Part shown: positions 28,210-38,262 of the stretch, piece by piece
How positions within the stretch are numbered: position 1 is the first letter of the stretch
Layout: each line of letters starts with the position of its first letter
Assembly: GCA_963760985.1 (NCBI GenBank)
Contig: CAVXFM010000005.1
Span: forward strand, 62,001 to 126,000
Direction of reading: 5' to 3'
Length of the DNA: 64,000 nt
From: JACRDG01 sp963760985
GTDB taxonomy: Bacteria > Desulfobacterota > Desulfomonilia > Desulfomonilales > Desulfomonilaceae
The notes under the pieces: model-generated
Seen by the model: the letters and a program-made list of their open reading frames with translations, nothing else
Told to the model about the DNA's origin: nothing
Databases searched by the model: none
Made by a program: the position numbers and the translations under genes

Positions 28210-29021
28210 ATGATCGTCATCGGGGAAAAAATCAACGGAACCAGAAAACAGGTAGCCAAGGCAATACAGGAACGGAACGGCGAATTCATTCGAAATCTGG
28301 CTCTTAGGCAACTCGAGAACGGGGCATCCTATTTGGATGTCAACGCGGGCACGCTGCCCCAGCGAAACCCGAGGACATGGTCTGGCTCGTCCAAAACGTG
28401 CAGAAGGCTGCCCCGGAAGCCGTCCTTTGCCTGGATAGCGCCAATCCTGCTGCTCTCAAGGCGGGCATCAAAGAGACGGCAAAGACCCCGATGCTCAATT
28501 CGTTGAGCGGCGAAAAATTTCGCATTGAGGGCGTCTTGCCTTTGGCCTGCGAATTTCAGACCGAACTGATCGTGCTGGCTTTGGATGACAAGGGAATACC
28601 CAAAACCAGTGACGCTCGGCTTGACATCGTGCGCAAACTCGTGAACATGACGCGCCGGGGAGGGCTCGCCGATGAGAAGCTATTTGTGGATCCCTTGGTC
28701 ATGGCCATTTCCACAGGAACGGAAAACGGCAATGTGGCGCTGGAGACGTGCCGCCGCATACGGGAGGAATTCCCCAAGGTCCATCTCACCTGCGGATTAT
28801 CCAATATCTCCTTCGGAATGCCTCTCCGTTCCGTATTGAACCAGGCCTTTATCGTGCTTACCATTCAGGCGGGCATGGACAGCGTGATCCTCGACCCTGA
28901 AGAACGTGAGCTTCGCGCTGTCATGATGGCGGCTGAAACAGTTCTGGGTAAGGACCGTCATTGCATGAACTTCAACCGAGCATTCAGGGCCGGAAAAATC
29001 GGGCCCAAAACGCAGTCATGA
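28210..29021 (+). CDS. DHPS-fold methyltransferase (methyl-THF:corrinoid protein type), one frameshift
   Basis: About 270 residues after one missing base is allowed near 28350 (NAGTLP to KPEDMVWLVQ). ATG 28210 has AAAGAGG upstream. Opening VIGEKINGTRKQVAKAI and then GASYLDVNAGT match the pterin-binding TIM barrel of AcsE/MetH/MtrH-like enzymes. Later segments TPMLNSLSGE, FVDPLVMAISTGTENG and CGLSNISFGMP complete the barrel. In demethylase systems this is methyltransferase II, moving the methyl group from the corrinoid protein to tetrahydrofolate. It is followed by the corrinoid protein and the URO-D-fold methyltransferase, giving a three-component set. Confidence 0.87.
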
Positions 29022-29073
29022 GGTACTCCTGCACCACCGGAATACAGACGTATTTTTCAAGGAGACAAAACAA

Positions 29074-29706
29074 ATGAAAGACCTCGTCAACGCTGTGGCT
29101 GAGATGATGGAGGAAGACGCCAAGGTCCTCACTCAGAAATATTTGGCTGAAGGCAAGCCTCCTTTGGAAATTATTGACGCGTACAAAGAAGCCCTCGGCA
29201 TCGTTGGGAAGCGATTCGAGGAAGGGACGTATTTCGTGCCTGAGCTGATTCTTGCCGGAGAGATGATGAAAACGGCTTCTGAGATTATGCAGCCCCTTAT
29301 GTCCACAAGCCAGGGCTCTGACGCAATGAAGTTGGGCAAGCTCCTCCTGGGGACGGTGCAGGGCGACATTCACGACATCGGTAAGGACATGGTTGCCATG
29401 CTTATGGATATGAACGGGTTTGAAGTCAAGGACCTCGGGGTGGATGTGCCTGCTCAGGTCTTCTGCGACGCGTACAAGGAGTTTCAGCCGGACATCGTAG
29501 GCATGAGCGGGCTGCTCACTCTGGCATACGACTCCATGAAACAAGTGGTGGAAGCCCTGAAAGACATGGGTGTACCAGACAAGGTCAAGATCCTCATCGG
29601 CGGCGGTCAGGTGGACGAGCATGCCTGCAAATACGTGGGCGCGGATGCGTGGGTCACGGATGCTGTGGCAGGGGTCAAATACGCTGTCCAGTGGATGTCA
29701 GAGTGA
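29074..29706 (+). CDS. Corrinoid (cobalamin-binding) methyl-carrier protein
   Basis: A 210-residue protein. ATG 29074 with AAGGAG upstream. N-terminal helical cap (~1-88; EGTYFVPELILAGEMMKTA), then a Rossmann B12-binding domain with the base-off ligand motif GDIHDIGKD (DxHxxG, His at ~100). It ends ILIGGGQVDEHAC and YVGADAWVTDAVAGV. It shuttles the methyl group between substrate-specific and THF-specific methyltransferases. The gene is intact and centrally placed in the operon, with a paralogue at 32334. Oxidised Co(II) would be rescued by the ASKHA activase at 33222. Confidence 0.93.
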   Translation: MKDLVNAVAEMMEEDAKVLTQKYLAEGKPPLEIIDAYKEALGIVGKRFEEGTYFVPELILAGEMMKTASEIMQPLMSTSQGSDAMKLGKLLLGTVQGDIHDIGKDMVAMLMDMNGFEVKDLGVDVPAQVFCDAYKEFQPDIVGMSGLLTLAYDSMKQVVEALKDMGVPDKVKILIGGGQVDEHACKYVGADAWVTDAVAGVKYAVQWMSE

Positions 29707-29721
29707 CGGGGAGACCTTATC

Positions 29722-30964
29722 ATGAGCAATGCACAACAGTTGTATCAGGAAAGAGCAACACGCATCCAGGATGCGATAGCCCTCAAGAAACCTGATCGAG
29801 TCCCCATAGCCAGCATGTGGGACTTTTTCCCTGCCAAGTGGAAAGGCGTCGGCATCAGGAAGGTAATGTACGATTATCGACTCATGTTCGACTTGTGGGT
29901 CGAATGCATGGAACATTTCAAGCCCGATCTGAGCGACAATCCGTATCTTCTTCGAGGATTCGGTCCAGTACTTGATGCATTGAATTTTCAACAACTCAAG
30001 TGGGCCGGACACGGCCTCGGCGAAAACATGTCGTACCAGTTCGTGGAAATGGAAGTCATGAAAGCAGACGAGTACGACCATTTCCTCTTCGATCCCTCGG
30101 ACTTTATGATTCGACGGTTTTGGCCGCGCGTGAACAAGGCCCTGGCTCCGTTCGAAAACTTGCCACCTCTGAACCAAATTATATCATACACATGGGGGCT
30201 CCATAGCGGGGTTGCCTTGTTGACACCCGAGATGGAACAGGCCCGCGCTGCGGTGATCGAAACAGGCAAGAAATCAGCGGAATTACTCAAATGGCTTGCC
30301 GCGTACCAGTAAAAAGATGGTCGAACTGGGCTTTCCTCCATCCTCCGGTGGGTTCGCACAAGTGCCCTTTGACACCTTGGGTGATGTGTTCCGTGGCACC
30401 AAAGCCATCATGATGGATTTGTTCAGGCGTCCGGACAAAGTCATGGCCGCGTGCGAGAAACTGTTGCCCATCATGATCGATTCCGCCATTGCATCGGTCA
30501 AACGCTCCGGTGTGCCCAGGGTGTTCATACCGCTCCATAAAGGATTGGATGGCTTCCTGTCTCCGCAACAGTTCCACAAATTCTATTGGCCCCATATGAA
30601 GGAGTTGCTGGAGTCCCTTATCCGCGAAAACATTACGCCGTGGGTCCTCGTGGAAGGCACGTGCAATACGCGTCTCGAAGCGTTTCGAGATGTGACCCCG
30701 GGTAAGGTGATCTACCATTTTGAAGGAACAGACATCTTCAAGGCCAAGGAAATAATGCGCGACCGGTGCTGCATTCGCGGCAATATCCCCGCGAGTATTC
30801 TGACCGTAGGGACCCCAGATGACGTGACGGCTTACTGCAAGAAGCTCATCGATGTCTGTGCGGTCGATGGCGGATACATCTTGGACGCGTCTTGTCCTCT
30901 TGCCGAGGCAAAACCGGAGAATGTGCAAGCGATGTACGATTTTACCCGAGAGTACGGCTCATAA
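29722..30964 (+). CDS. URO-D-fold corrinoid methyltransferase (substrate-specific), one frameshift
   Basis: About 413 residues after removing one extra base near 30300. ATG 29722 with GGGGAG upstream. N-terminus KKPDRVPIASMWDFFPAK is typical of the uroporphyrinogen-decarboxylase superfamily used as MtaA/MtbA and O-demethylase enzymes. Later: FIPLHKGLDGFLSPQQFHKFYWP; ITPWVLVEGTCNTRLEAF (Zn-site region with Cys); and YILDASCPLAEAKPENVQAMYDF. In this operon it is most likely the enzyme that removes a methyl group from a methoxy or methylamine-type donor. Methoxylated aromatics are suggested by nearby aromatic-CoA genes. The frame break lies between ELLKWLAA and SKKMVELGFPP. Confidence 0.85.
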
Positions 30965-31569
30965 AAGGGAACGTGCATCCGCAACGGCTCATCGCATGAT
31001 GTTATGTCGGGTCCTCTGGCCTTGACGCTTTAGCCGTGAAGAGCGGCGCTCATCACAGGAGGCAGGGCCACTGGCCGTTACGTGAGCCTTGACCATGCTC
31101 CCGACCGTCGAGGACGCGAGGCGAAGTTGATTTGCCCTTTCGCTTATCGGGTCGTGCGCGATGCTGTTCGCCTTGTTTTCTGGTTCCGGGGCTATTGATG
31201 GTATTCGCGTACCTGCCGGTGGTCAACAGTACGTTCATTGTCACGTCGTACGGTCCCTAAAACGCGGGATTGTACATAGGCTCGGCCAAGACACTGTTGA
31301 TGGTGGCATTGTTCATCAGATCCTATTTGGAGAGCTTCGTACAAATGTCCTATGAATATAATTTGACAATTGTTCTGGATGGATCGGTCGCAGTGCTTGC
31401 CGCAATTGTCCCCCTTTTCATCGGAGACGCCCAGAAATTGTACCAAAACATCATGATATACGTAGGGTGTCCTGCCTACGGCCGGGTCGCATTGGCCCGG
31501 CCTTTGCAAGTTGCGCGGACGCGTGCAAGATGCCATTATTGTCCTCGAAAGACTCAGAGGAGCGTATAG
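30965..31569. other. Intergenic region before the GntR regulator
   Basis: 605 bases without a supported gene on either strand. Near 31503-31529 there is an imperfect inverted repeat TTGCA...TGCAA (TTGCAAGTTGCGCG / CGCGTGCAAG), 40 bases ahead of the regulator gene. It may be an autoregulatory site. AT-rich TTGACAATTGTTC at 31372 could be part of a promoter. Confidence 0.35.
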
Positions 31570-32319
31570 ATGCCCATGGTTCACCGAATTGATAAAGCCC
31601 GCTTTGAACCTGCATATGCCCAATTGGCGACAATCCTTCGGAAGCAAATTGCCGAAGGGCAGTACCTTCCTGGGGACAAAATTCCTTCGGAGTCATCCAT
31701 CAGCAAAGAGTACGGTGTCTCGCTCATGACGGTTCGCCAGGCTATCGGCGTATTGACGGAACGAGGGCTGCTTGAGCGAATTCAAGGCTCAGGGACGTTT
31801 GTCAAGCCGCTCAATCTGTCTGAATCCCGTTTTGAATTGGATGGTCTGCGCGAGATTTTCGAAGACACGAAGACAGTGCAGGTCAAAGTGCTGCAGCTGA
31901 CTCTGGAAAGGGCCGATGCGAAGACCGCGGAAAAATTGCGCTTATCGCAGGGAGGTCGCGTCATACTTATTAGACGGTTGCTCCTGCGCCGGGCAAAGCC
32001 GCTGATGTTCCACGAAGGCCGCGTCCGATGCGATCCCACACGGCCTCTGGTGGAATCGGAACTGAACATAGGACCACTCTCCGAACTGTTCACAGGCCAA
32101 AGCGGCGGTGCAGCCAAGAAAGGAGAACTGGCAATGATTCCAGCAATCCTGACCGACACGGAGGCCCATCTGCTGGGCCATCAGGTCGGTTCCCCTGCCT
32201 TTCGCCTCGAGTACGTGGTCTACGATTTTGACGATGTGCCCTTCGGCTGGGGCTGGTTCCTGGCCCCTCCGCAAGTGCTGAAGTTGAAGACGCTGCTCGG
32301 ATTGTGGGAATTACGTTGA
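31570..32319 (+). CDS. GntR-family regulator, HutC/UTRA type
   Basis: A 249-residue regulator. ATG 31570 has GAGGAG upstream. N-terminal winged helix (~10-75; YAQLATILRKQIAEGQYLPGDKIPSE and VSLMTVRQAIGVLTERGLLERIQGSGTFV), then a UTRA ligand domain (~95-245; LIRRLLLRRAKPLMFHEGRV). It sits between the three-gene methyltransferase operon and the second corrinoid protein, 15 bases upstream of the latter. It probably senses a methyl donor or its product. The palindromes at 28125, 36157 and 36224 are candidate binding sites, by position and repetition only. Confidence 0.88.
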   Translation: MPMVHRIDKARFEPAYAQLATILRKQIAEGQYLPGDKIPSESSISKEYGVSLMTVRQAIGVLTERGLLERIQGSGTFVKPLNLSESRFELDGLREIFEDTKTVQVKVLQLTLERADAKTAEKLRLSQGGRVILIRRLLLRRAKPLMFHEGRVRCDPTRPLVESELNIGPLSELFTGQSGGAAKKGELAMIPAILTDTEAHLLGHQVGSPAFRLEYVVYDFDDVPFGWGWFLAPPQVLKLKTLLGLWELR

Positions 32320-32333
32320 AAGGGTGTCTCACC

Positions 32334-33024
32334 ATGACCCACGAAGAAATCGAACACACCTTATCCCCGGAAATGGAAGCGCTGGCATCTTTGGTGGCTG
32401 AACTGAAAGAGCAGGAAGTTCTCGCCGCCATCGGGCGGCACCTCAGCGCAGGGGTACCGCCGGCTGAGGGTACTGGCCGCGTGTCAAAAAGGGATGCGGT
32501 TGGTGGGCTCCATGCACGAGGAAGGTATCTATTACATCGCGGGCCTGATTATGGCCGGAGAGATCATGCGTCAGGCCGTGGATTTGCTCAAGCCCCTCAT
32601 GATCAAGACCAGTTCTTCGAGAAACGCCGGTCGCGTCCTTCTGGGCACCATATCAGGAGACATTCACGACATTGGCAAGAATCTCTTCAGGGACCTCCTG
32701 GAGTGCCACGGTTTTACCGTCCTGGATTTGGGTGTTGACGTGCCACCAGAGGAATTCGTGGAAGCGGCAGAAACCTTCAAGCCCCATCTGGTGGCGGTTT
32801 CCGCGTTGATCACCGACAGCTTTCCGCGTCTGCGTGAGCTGGTGAAACGCTTTGAGGAAACGTCGACGGGTCAGGGGAAGCGTCCTGTCATCATGATAGG
32901 GGGCGGTCAGGTTGACGACGTGGTGCGCCGCATGTCAGGTTCTGATTACTGGACCCAGGATGCTCTGGTCGGCGTAAAACTTTGTCAGCGTCTCATAGCC
33001 CTTGGCAAGAATGACGAATATTGA
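32334..33024 (+). CDS. Second corrinoid methyl-carrier protein, one frameshift
   Basis: About 229 residues after removing one extra base near 32468 (PPAE to VLAACQKGMR). ATG 32334 has AAAGGG upstream. The cap domain includes HEEGIYYIAGLIMAGEIMRQA. The B12 domain has GDIHDIGKN (DxHxxG) and ends IMIGGGQVDDVVRRM. It is clearly paralogous to the protein at 29074. A second carrier without its own methyltransferases nearby may pair with enzymes encoded elsewhere, or partly replace the first. It is probably co-transcribed with the GntR regulator gene. Confidence 0.85.
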
Positions 33025-33069
33025 TCGGCTTTTGTAACGCAGTTTCCCATTCCCGCCGATAGCTCGTGT

Positions 33070-33197
33070 GCTCATACCGATGTGCGATCACGTAACTGAC
33101 TTTGGTCTACTGGCGGTATGCCTCCGAAGGGCAGTCAGGCCGGGCCGTTCGTAGCGAAAGAGGTTTGCCGCCAGTGTCGCACGCTTGAAAAGGCATT
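33070..33197 (+). repeat. 128-bp dispersed repeat, copy 1
   Basis: Matches the reverse complement of 45317-45444 over 128 bases without gaps, with 14 mismatches by hand count. Both copies share an open frame starting ATGCC (here 33118) whose product reads SQAxPFVAKEVCR-C. In this copy the frame continues to 49 residues (TGA 33265-33267) and has CRQC and CQNC, a zinc-ribbon-like pair. It may be a miniature gene, a REP-like element or the tail of a mobile element. Confidence 0.75.
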
Positions 33198-33221
33198 GAT
33201 GCTCAAGCGTCTCCATGCTTG

Positions 33222-34964
33222 TCAGAATTGCAGTCCCGAAATGAACCTCGCACGGAAGTCAGGGTGAGAAGCGAGTTCCACGACTCTCAAGCATTGGGGG
33301 ATCCGACTCAAATCGTTCAACACTCCCCGGTTGAGAAGAGCGAGGGATGCTCCGGACAGTGAGGAGTTTCCGCAATATCTCAGGTGTCCTTCGAACTCTT
33401 TTGGTACAAGGCCTATGAGTTTCAAGTTTTCGGGGTTCAAGTGGTACCCGAAAGCACCCGCGATGATAATTTCTTCCAATTCCTCTATCGAGCGACCGGC
33501 CTCTGCCAGCAACGTGAGGATACCGCTGACAACAGCTGCCTTTGCGAACTGGACGTGGCGAACGTCCTTTTGCGTGAAAAAGACATGGTCCGAGAGATGA
33601 AAGCGAGCGTCCTTCAATCGCGCGGTCAATCGCCCGTCCGCGTGCGGATTGAAGGCTCCACTGGGTGCAATTAAGCCCGAGGTGACAAGCGCTGCGGTCA
33701 AGTCCACTATCCCGCTGCCACAAATCCCCCTGGGGGGCAGATCAGCGATGGTGGTAGAGCGCGGGCAAAAGTTATCGTCAAAGGCGAAGGAATCCACAGC
33801 TCCGGGTATCGCGCGACAACCGCAGGAAATATTCATGCCCTCCAAAGCCGGCCCCACCGCACAGGAGGTTCCGAGCATACGATCCGGCCCTTCAATGAGG
33901 ACCATCTCGCCATTGGTGCCAATGTCGATGAACAGCGTGGGCCGATTGAAGTCCCTGTACCCGATTGCAGCCAACCCGGCCAGAATATCGGCCCCGACAT
34001 AGGCTGAAGCTGCTGGGAGGAGGATACAGCAACCCTGCGGATGCATGGGCAGACGGGTCCGATCTGCCGACAGAACCAGAGGCGCCAGAAATGCAGGTCG
34101 AAAAGGAAACAGCCCCAAGGACAGCGGCTGCACTCGTGCCAGGATGTGCAGCATGGTCGTATTGCCTGCCACGGTCATCAGGTACACCTGGTCCCGCGTG
34201 AAGCGCTGTCCCAAAGCCTCATCCAGCATGGTGCCCAGTTCTGTAATCACTGCAGCGGCAAGCGTCTCGAGTCCGTCCGCTTCCCGCCGGCAATAATTGA
34301 TACGCGTGATGACATCGCCGCCGTATGCGGTCTGAGGATTCAGGGCTGAACTCCTGCCCAGGAGCGCTCCGGTTTCCAAATCGAAGAGGTTCAGCGAAAG
34401 ACTCGTGGTGCCCATGTCCACTGCCGCTCCGAGAAGAGGCTCTTGCAGAGCACAAAGGTCCAGGAGCTCGTCGGCAAAGGCCACCCCACAGTGCTTGTCG
34501 TGACTGAGTTCCCAGCTCACGATCTTGTTCAGCACCCGGGGATCGTCAACGCGAAACGGTACAGCCTCCGCGTACGGCCGCGAACTTCGAGGTTCGATTT
34601 CCGGTAGTACCACCCGCGTGACAGGGCTGTCCAGACGCGTGATGATTTCCTGCGTGCCGCACACGGACTGGAGGCGGGTCCAGTCGTCATTCAGAGTCAC
34701 CAGGACGTTTCCCAGGACCTGTGCCCTGCATGCCAGGCGAACGTCCGGAGCCAGGCCGATCAAATGCCCGCGTTCAGTGTCATCGGGTTCATGCAACGCT
34801 CCCTGAACCGTCACACGACACTTGCCGCAAACCCCGCGTCCGTTGCACGTGGATTCAATCGCAAGCCCCGCGCGACGAATGCACGACATCAAAGTCTCGC
34901 CAGGCTCCGCATCAACGCTCGCGTCGCGGCCGACAAAGGAGACTTCAAGAGGGATGGCTTTCAC
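33222..34964 (-). CDS. ASKHA-family corrinoid reductive activase (2Fe-2S)
   Basis: An intact 580-residue protein of the RACo/RamA-like, DUF4445 type. The GTG start at 34964 lies two bases after the DUF1638 stop. N-terminal plant-type [2Fe-2S] domain (~1-95; STCNGRGVCGKCRV, then LACRAQV), a linker, then the actin-like ATPase fold (GAAVDMGTTSLSLNLFD; FIDIGTNGEMVLI; GICGSGIVDL; IIAGAFGYHLNPENL). It uses ATP to push low-potential electrons into inactive Co(II) of corrinoid proteins. With two carrier proteins encoded nearby on the other strand, it is the natural repair enzyme of this island. Confidence 0.92.
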   Translation of the reverse strand: MKAIPLEVSFVGRDASVDAEPGETLMSCIRRAGLAIESTCNGRGVCGKCRVTVQGALHEPDDTERGHLIGLAPDVRLACRAQVLGNVLVTLNDDWTRLQSVCGTQEIITRLDSPVTRVVLPEIEPRSSRPYAEAVPFRVDDPRVLNKIVSWELSHDKHCGVAFADELLDLCALQEPLLGAAVDMGTTSLSLNLFDLETGALLGRSSALNPQTAYGGDVITRINYCRREADGLETLAAAVITELGTMLDEALGQRFTRDQVYLMTVAGNTTMLHILARVQPLSLGLFPFRPAFLAPLVLSADRTRLPMHPQGCCILLPAASAYVGADILAGLAAIGYRDFNRPTLFIDIGTNGEMVLIEGPDRMLGTSCAVGPALEGMNISCGCRAIPGAVDSFAFDDNFCPRSTTIADLPPRGICGSGIVDLTAALVTSGLIAPSGAFNPHADGRLTARLKDARFHLSDHVFFTQKDVRHVQFAKAAVVSGILTLLAEAGRSIEELEEIIIAGAFGYHLNPENLKLIGLVPKEFEGHLRYCGNSSLSGASLALLNRGVLNDLSRIPQCLRVVELASHPDFRARFISGLQF

Positions 34965-34966
34965 GC

Positions 34967-35665
34967 TCAGTACTCGCCCTGAATCGTGTTACTGAGCGGC
35001 AGGAAATGCTCATCCAAATGAAAGAGTTCGATTCGCGTGTGACGGGGAACGACCACAAAATCCCCTTCATCCCATGGACCGGAGAGGAGCTTCTTCACAT
35101 ACAAATCGGACCCGGGAAGCACTTGGGTCTTCAAATCTAGGGTGGCTGCTATCGTGTTCACCTCAGGGAGCAAGAGATCCAATTCGTAGGCACCTGTGTC
35201 AATAAGTCCGAGGAATTGGTAATGCGCGAGCATGCGCCGGTAAATCTTCTTGGTGCTGTCCGGGCCGAACCTGGCCAACACAGCCTGGTATTCTGTCCAG
35301 ATATTGGTTTCACCCTCCAGCCAGCCTTTGGTGAGGAAGTACACACCGCCGGAATTGCAGCAACGCTCGCGATTCTCCCGCGAACCGAGCAGGAGGGTGA
35401 TGCAGTCGTCAACCTTGGGAATAATCAATTGGTGATCTCTTGTGATGAGCCCCGCTACCGCGTGCCCACAGAAGCCAAATCCTAAGAGGACCCTCTCCGC
35501 GTGGTCGAGGTCATCAAGCTCCTCCTGAAGGCGCGCACGGAGCGATTCAGGCTTCAAATGCAGGCCTGATTCCACCCATTTGAACGGATACCGGCATCCG
35601 GCCTCCGCTGCCGCCTTTTCAAGCTCGGCTCGGATGGTATTACAGGCCAGAATTATCGTATTCAT
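34967..35665 (-). CDS. DUF1638 protein of methyltransferase islands
   Basis: A 232-residue protein. ATG 35665 (MNTIILACNTIRAELEKAA) has GAGAAAGGTG upstream. Conserved features: LLGFGFCGHAVAGL, PKVDDCITLLLGS, ERCCNSGGVYFLTKGWLEG. Members of DUF1638 repeatedly neighbour corrinoid methyltransferase genes in methanogens and anaerobes, but their biochemical role is not known to me. The cysteine and Asp-Cys motifs suggest metal or corrinoid handling. It is the first gene of a two-gene minus-strand operon with the activase. Confidence 0.88.
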   Translation of the reverse strand: MNTIILACNTIRAELEKAAAEAGCRYPFKWVESGLHLKPESLRARLQEELDDLDHAERVLLGFGFCGHAVAGLITRDHQLIIPKVDDCITLLLGSRENRERCCNSGGVYFLTKGWLEGETNIWTEYQAVLARFGPDSTKKIYRRMLAHYQFLGLIDTGAYELDLLLPEVNTIAATLDLKTQVLPGSDLYVKKLLSGPWDEGDFVVVPRHTRIELFHLDEHFLPLSNTIQGEY

Positions 35666-35976
35666 GGATACACCTTTCTCAATGAGGGACTGATCCTCGA
35701 ATATAGGATACGCAAATGCGCCAACGCAAGGGCTGACTGCGAAGTTTGGCCTTTTTGTTTCGGGGCAGGCGAGGCGTGAAGAGACGAGCGATTCAGCCTG
35801 GCCGCCGAGGAACCGTTTCTTTACGATCCACGCCAATCATGAGCTCTCAATGAGGTAAGCACGTGGCGAGCAAGAGGTAATGCGGTGTTTCTCCTCCTGC
35901 GTGCCCAAGACCAGAGAGCTTCCGGGGTGTCTGTCCGCTCATGAGCAGTCTTTTTTCTCAAGTGGGTAATTTCTGA

Positions 35977-36005
35977 TTGACACGGTGAAAAACGATGTGT
36001 TAGAA
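35977..36005 (+). promoter_or_regulatory. Probable promoter for the barrel gene
   Basis: -35 TTGACA (35977-35982), 17-base spacer, -10 TTAGAA (36000-36005). The palindrome TTAACGTGTTAA lies 20 bases further on, where a repressor would act. The leader to ATG 36415 would be about 400 bases. Confidence 0.5.
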
Positions 36006-36153
36006 AATATTAACGCATAGATTCTTAACGTGTTAACAGACCAGCGAAGAAACCCCGATAGGCCATCTGTCGCAGGGGATCTCCAGGTGCGTGGGGTTGG
36101 GGTAGGATCCTCACGTGGCCACTTCCCGACAGAAGTTTTTTGTCCAGGTGGAT

Positions 36154-36175
36154 GTTATCTAGAAGACTAGATAAC
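36154..36175. promoter_or_regulatory. Operator palindrome, copy 2
   Basis: Nine-base arms GTTATCTAG and CTAGATAAC separated by AAGA, the most extended copy. The core ATCTAGAAGACTAGAT is identical to the site in the promoter at 28125-28140. Confidence 0.75.
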
Positions 36176-36208
36176 GTGAGTGGATAGCTTTGTGAGGCAC
36201 GTTTGAAG

Positions 36209-36237
36209 TTTGCGCGCAAAGTCATCTAGAAGACTAG
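36209..36237. promoter_or_regulatory. Palindrome plus partial operator, copy 3
   Basis: The perfect 12-base palindrome TTTGCGCGCAAA (36209-36220) is followed after three bases by ATCTAGAAGACTAG (36224-36237), an operator copy whose right arm end is changed. The centres of copies 2 and 3 are about 67 bases apart, which would permit looping or cooperative binding. Confidence 0.6.
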
Positions 36238-36414
36238 CGTGCTAGTCCGGGCGGTGGCCATCGCGCAAAACGCTCAGTCATTAAGACGCTCGTAATCCAA
36301 AACGCGGGTCTCGCCCTTTGGGGACCGCAGAACTCCAGAGACATGGGGCCTCTGTTTGCGGGCGTATCGACTGCCTTTGGGCATTTTGAATGCATTTTAG
36401 GTTTGGAGGGACGG

Positions 36415-38191
36415 ATGAAAAGACTACTGACGGTCGTGTTGGCAGGCTTGCTCATTGCAGCTTTTGCGGTTCCCGCTTTTGCATGGGAGTTTTCCATGAA
36501 GGGCGACCAGGAGTGGCGTTTCCGGTATTTCACGAGGACTGGCCCCAATGACCTGTTTGGGTGCGATGGAAACGGCCTGGAGATCGGCTTCGCAGGCCAA
36601 AACATATACGGGCATGTTCAGGATCAGACGCCTCCAGCCACGACTAGCGCACTGGCTACTCCTCAGGCGAAAACGGCTCCCACTGCCTCACCCGCAGGGC
36701 TGGCAATAGTGAGGGGCGGCTTTTCGTATGCTGGCCCGGATGCCTTCTACAACGACTCACGTCTTACCCTGCGCCCTGTAATACGCGTGAATCGCGCGAT
36801 ACGCGTTTTTGGCGTGTACAATATCGGCGGATACCGGAACAAGTACAGGCAATGGAACGATGTGGGTGCGATAACCTCTGCTCCAACGCCCGCTGCTGCT
36901 GGTGCGTATTATCCGACCGGTGTCGGAACCCCGCCTTTCGAGCGTTACTACATGCATCAATCTTCTCCGAACGCGTACGACACCGCTGCAGTCGGAAGCT
37001 GGGAACAATTCCGTTTCACCGTGCATTCGCCGTGGGCGATCTGGTCGTTGGGAATCAAGGACTTCCCCTTCGGCATCGGAACAGCCCTGGGATACAATGT
37101 GAGGGCCGAATCATTCTTCACGGTGGTCCCTTATGGTCCGTTCAGAATCATGCATGCACTCTGGTCCGCTCAAAATGGCGTGAATTTCGGCTGGGGAGTC
37201 AATCCGGATCCTGACGCAAAGCCGTCATTCTATCAGGCATTGGCCATGAATTATCAGAGCGGTGCTGTCGACGTGGGTGGTCAAGTCCTCTTTCAGAAGC
37301 TTCATGTCAAGAAATTGTACCAAGGGCTTCAGACCATAGTAGGCGCCGGGGGGCCGCCTCCCCCAAGCGGAGCACAGGGATACGACCGCAACCTCCTTGT
37401 GTGGATGATTTATGGAAAATACAACAATGGCAGGGTCTTCGCGAATGCAGAATACGACTGGTTCACCATGGACAAATATTGGCTTGGTGCGCTGCCCACA
37501 TACTATGAATGCTCTCATTGGTTTGTCGAGGCCGGTCTGTACAGCGGCCCTGCCAGGCTGACGTTGATGGCTGCTGCTGCGTCGGGAGCCGTCCTGAACA
37601 ACAGCAACCCCACCAAGAACTATCAGGCCTTTGTAATCAACTACCAGGCTATGCAGCCCTATGAGTGGCTCATGTTTTCCACATATGGCGGCGGCAATCA
37701 GCAGTTCGGCGGGATCCTTGCCACCGACGACGGAACCGGCCAGATGGGCGACGGGTACTGTTTTGCCGGCAGGCTCGATCATGCGGTGGCTGCCAACCTG
37801 AACGTGTGGGGCTCGTATATTTGGGCGCATCGGCTTGAACAGAACGGGTTTCCTTTCGGCGGGGTCACAAGCAACGGTACCTGTTATTACAAGCGCCACC
37901 GCAACCTCTGGAGTCCGAGACTTTGCGGCCAACGCGGGACGCTATGCGGATTATGCAGGAAAGTATCCCTACGGGTACGTGTCCGACGGCTTCATCGGAT
38001 GGGAGGCCAATGCCGGCGTCGATTGGAAGCTCCTCGAAAACTTCACCATGAAGCTGAGGTATGCATACTGGCAACCAGGGGGCTTCTTCAAGGAGGCCTG
38101 GCAGGCCCGCAGGGGGACTTCCGACTTCCAGGTCCTGTCGACGAGGGATGCGATTCAGGCTGTTCAAGGATCTCTGATGGTCGAGTTTTAA
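36415..38191 (+). CDS. Large outer-membrane beta-barrel (porin-like) protein, one frameshift
   Basis: About 591 residues after removing one extra base near 37870. ATG 36415 has GGAGGG upstream. Signal peptide 1-24 (MKRLLTVVLAGLLIAAFAVPAFA). The mature part is rich in alternating aromatic/polar strands (FRYFTRT, RLTLRPVIRVNRAIRVFGVYNI, FVEAGLYSGPARLTLMAA). It ends with the C-terminal beta signal GSLMVEF (final Phe), which is recognised for barrel assembly. It is probably a porin for the island's substrates: its upstream region carries the same operator as the methyltransferase operon. A terminator follows. The family is not one I can name. Confidence 0.75.
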
Positions 38192-38215
38192 TACCCAATC
38201 AATCTACTGGTAAGC

Positions 38216-38262
38216 GCCCGGAGGCGAATTCCGCGAAGGGATGACCTCCGGGCCTCTTTTTT
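38216..38262 (+). terminator. Rho-independent terminator of the barrel gene
   Basis: GCCCGGAGG (38216-38224) pairs with CCTCCGGGC (38245-38253), followed by CTCTTTTTT. It lies 25 bases after the stop codon. Confidence 0.88.

Larger units (their letters stand above)
35837..36414. other. Regulatory intergenic region ahead of the barrel gene
   Basis: No gene. It contains a promoter-like TTGACA (35977) / TTAGAA (36000) pair, the palindrome TTAACGTGTTAA (36025-36036), the ATCTAG-type palindromes at 36154 and 36224, and TTTGCGCGCAAA (36209-36220). The density of palindromes implies multi-input control of the outer-membrane protein gene. Confidence 0.6.
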
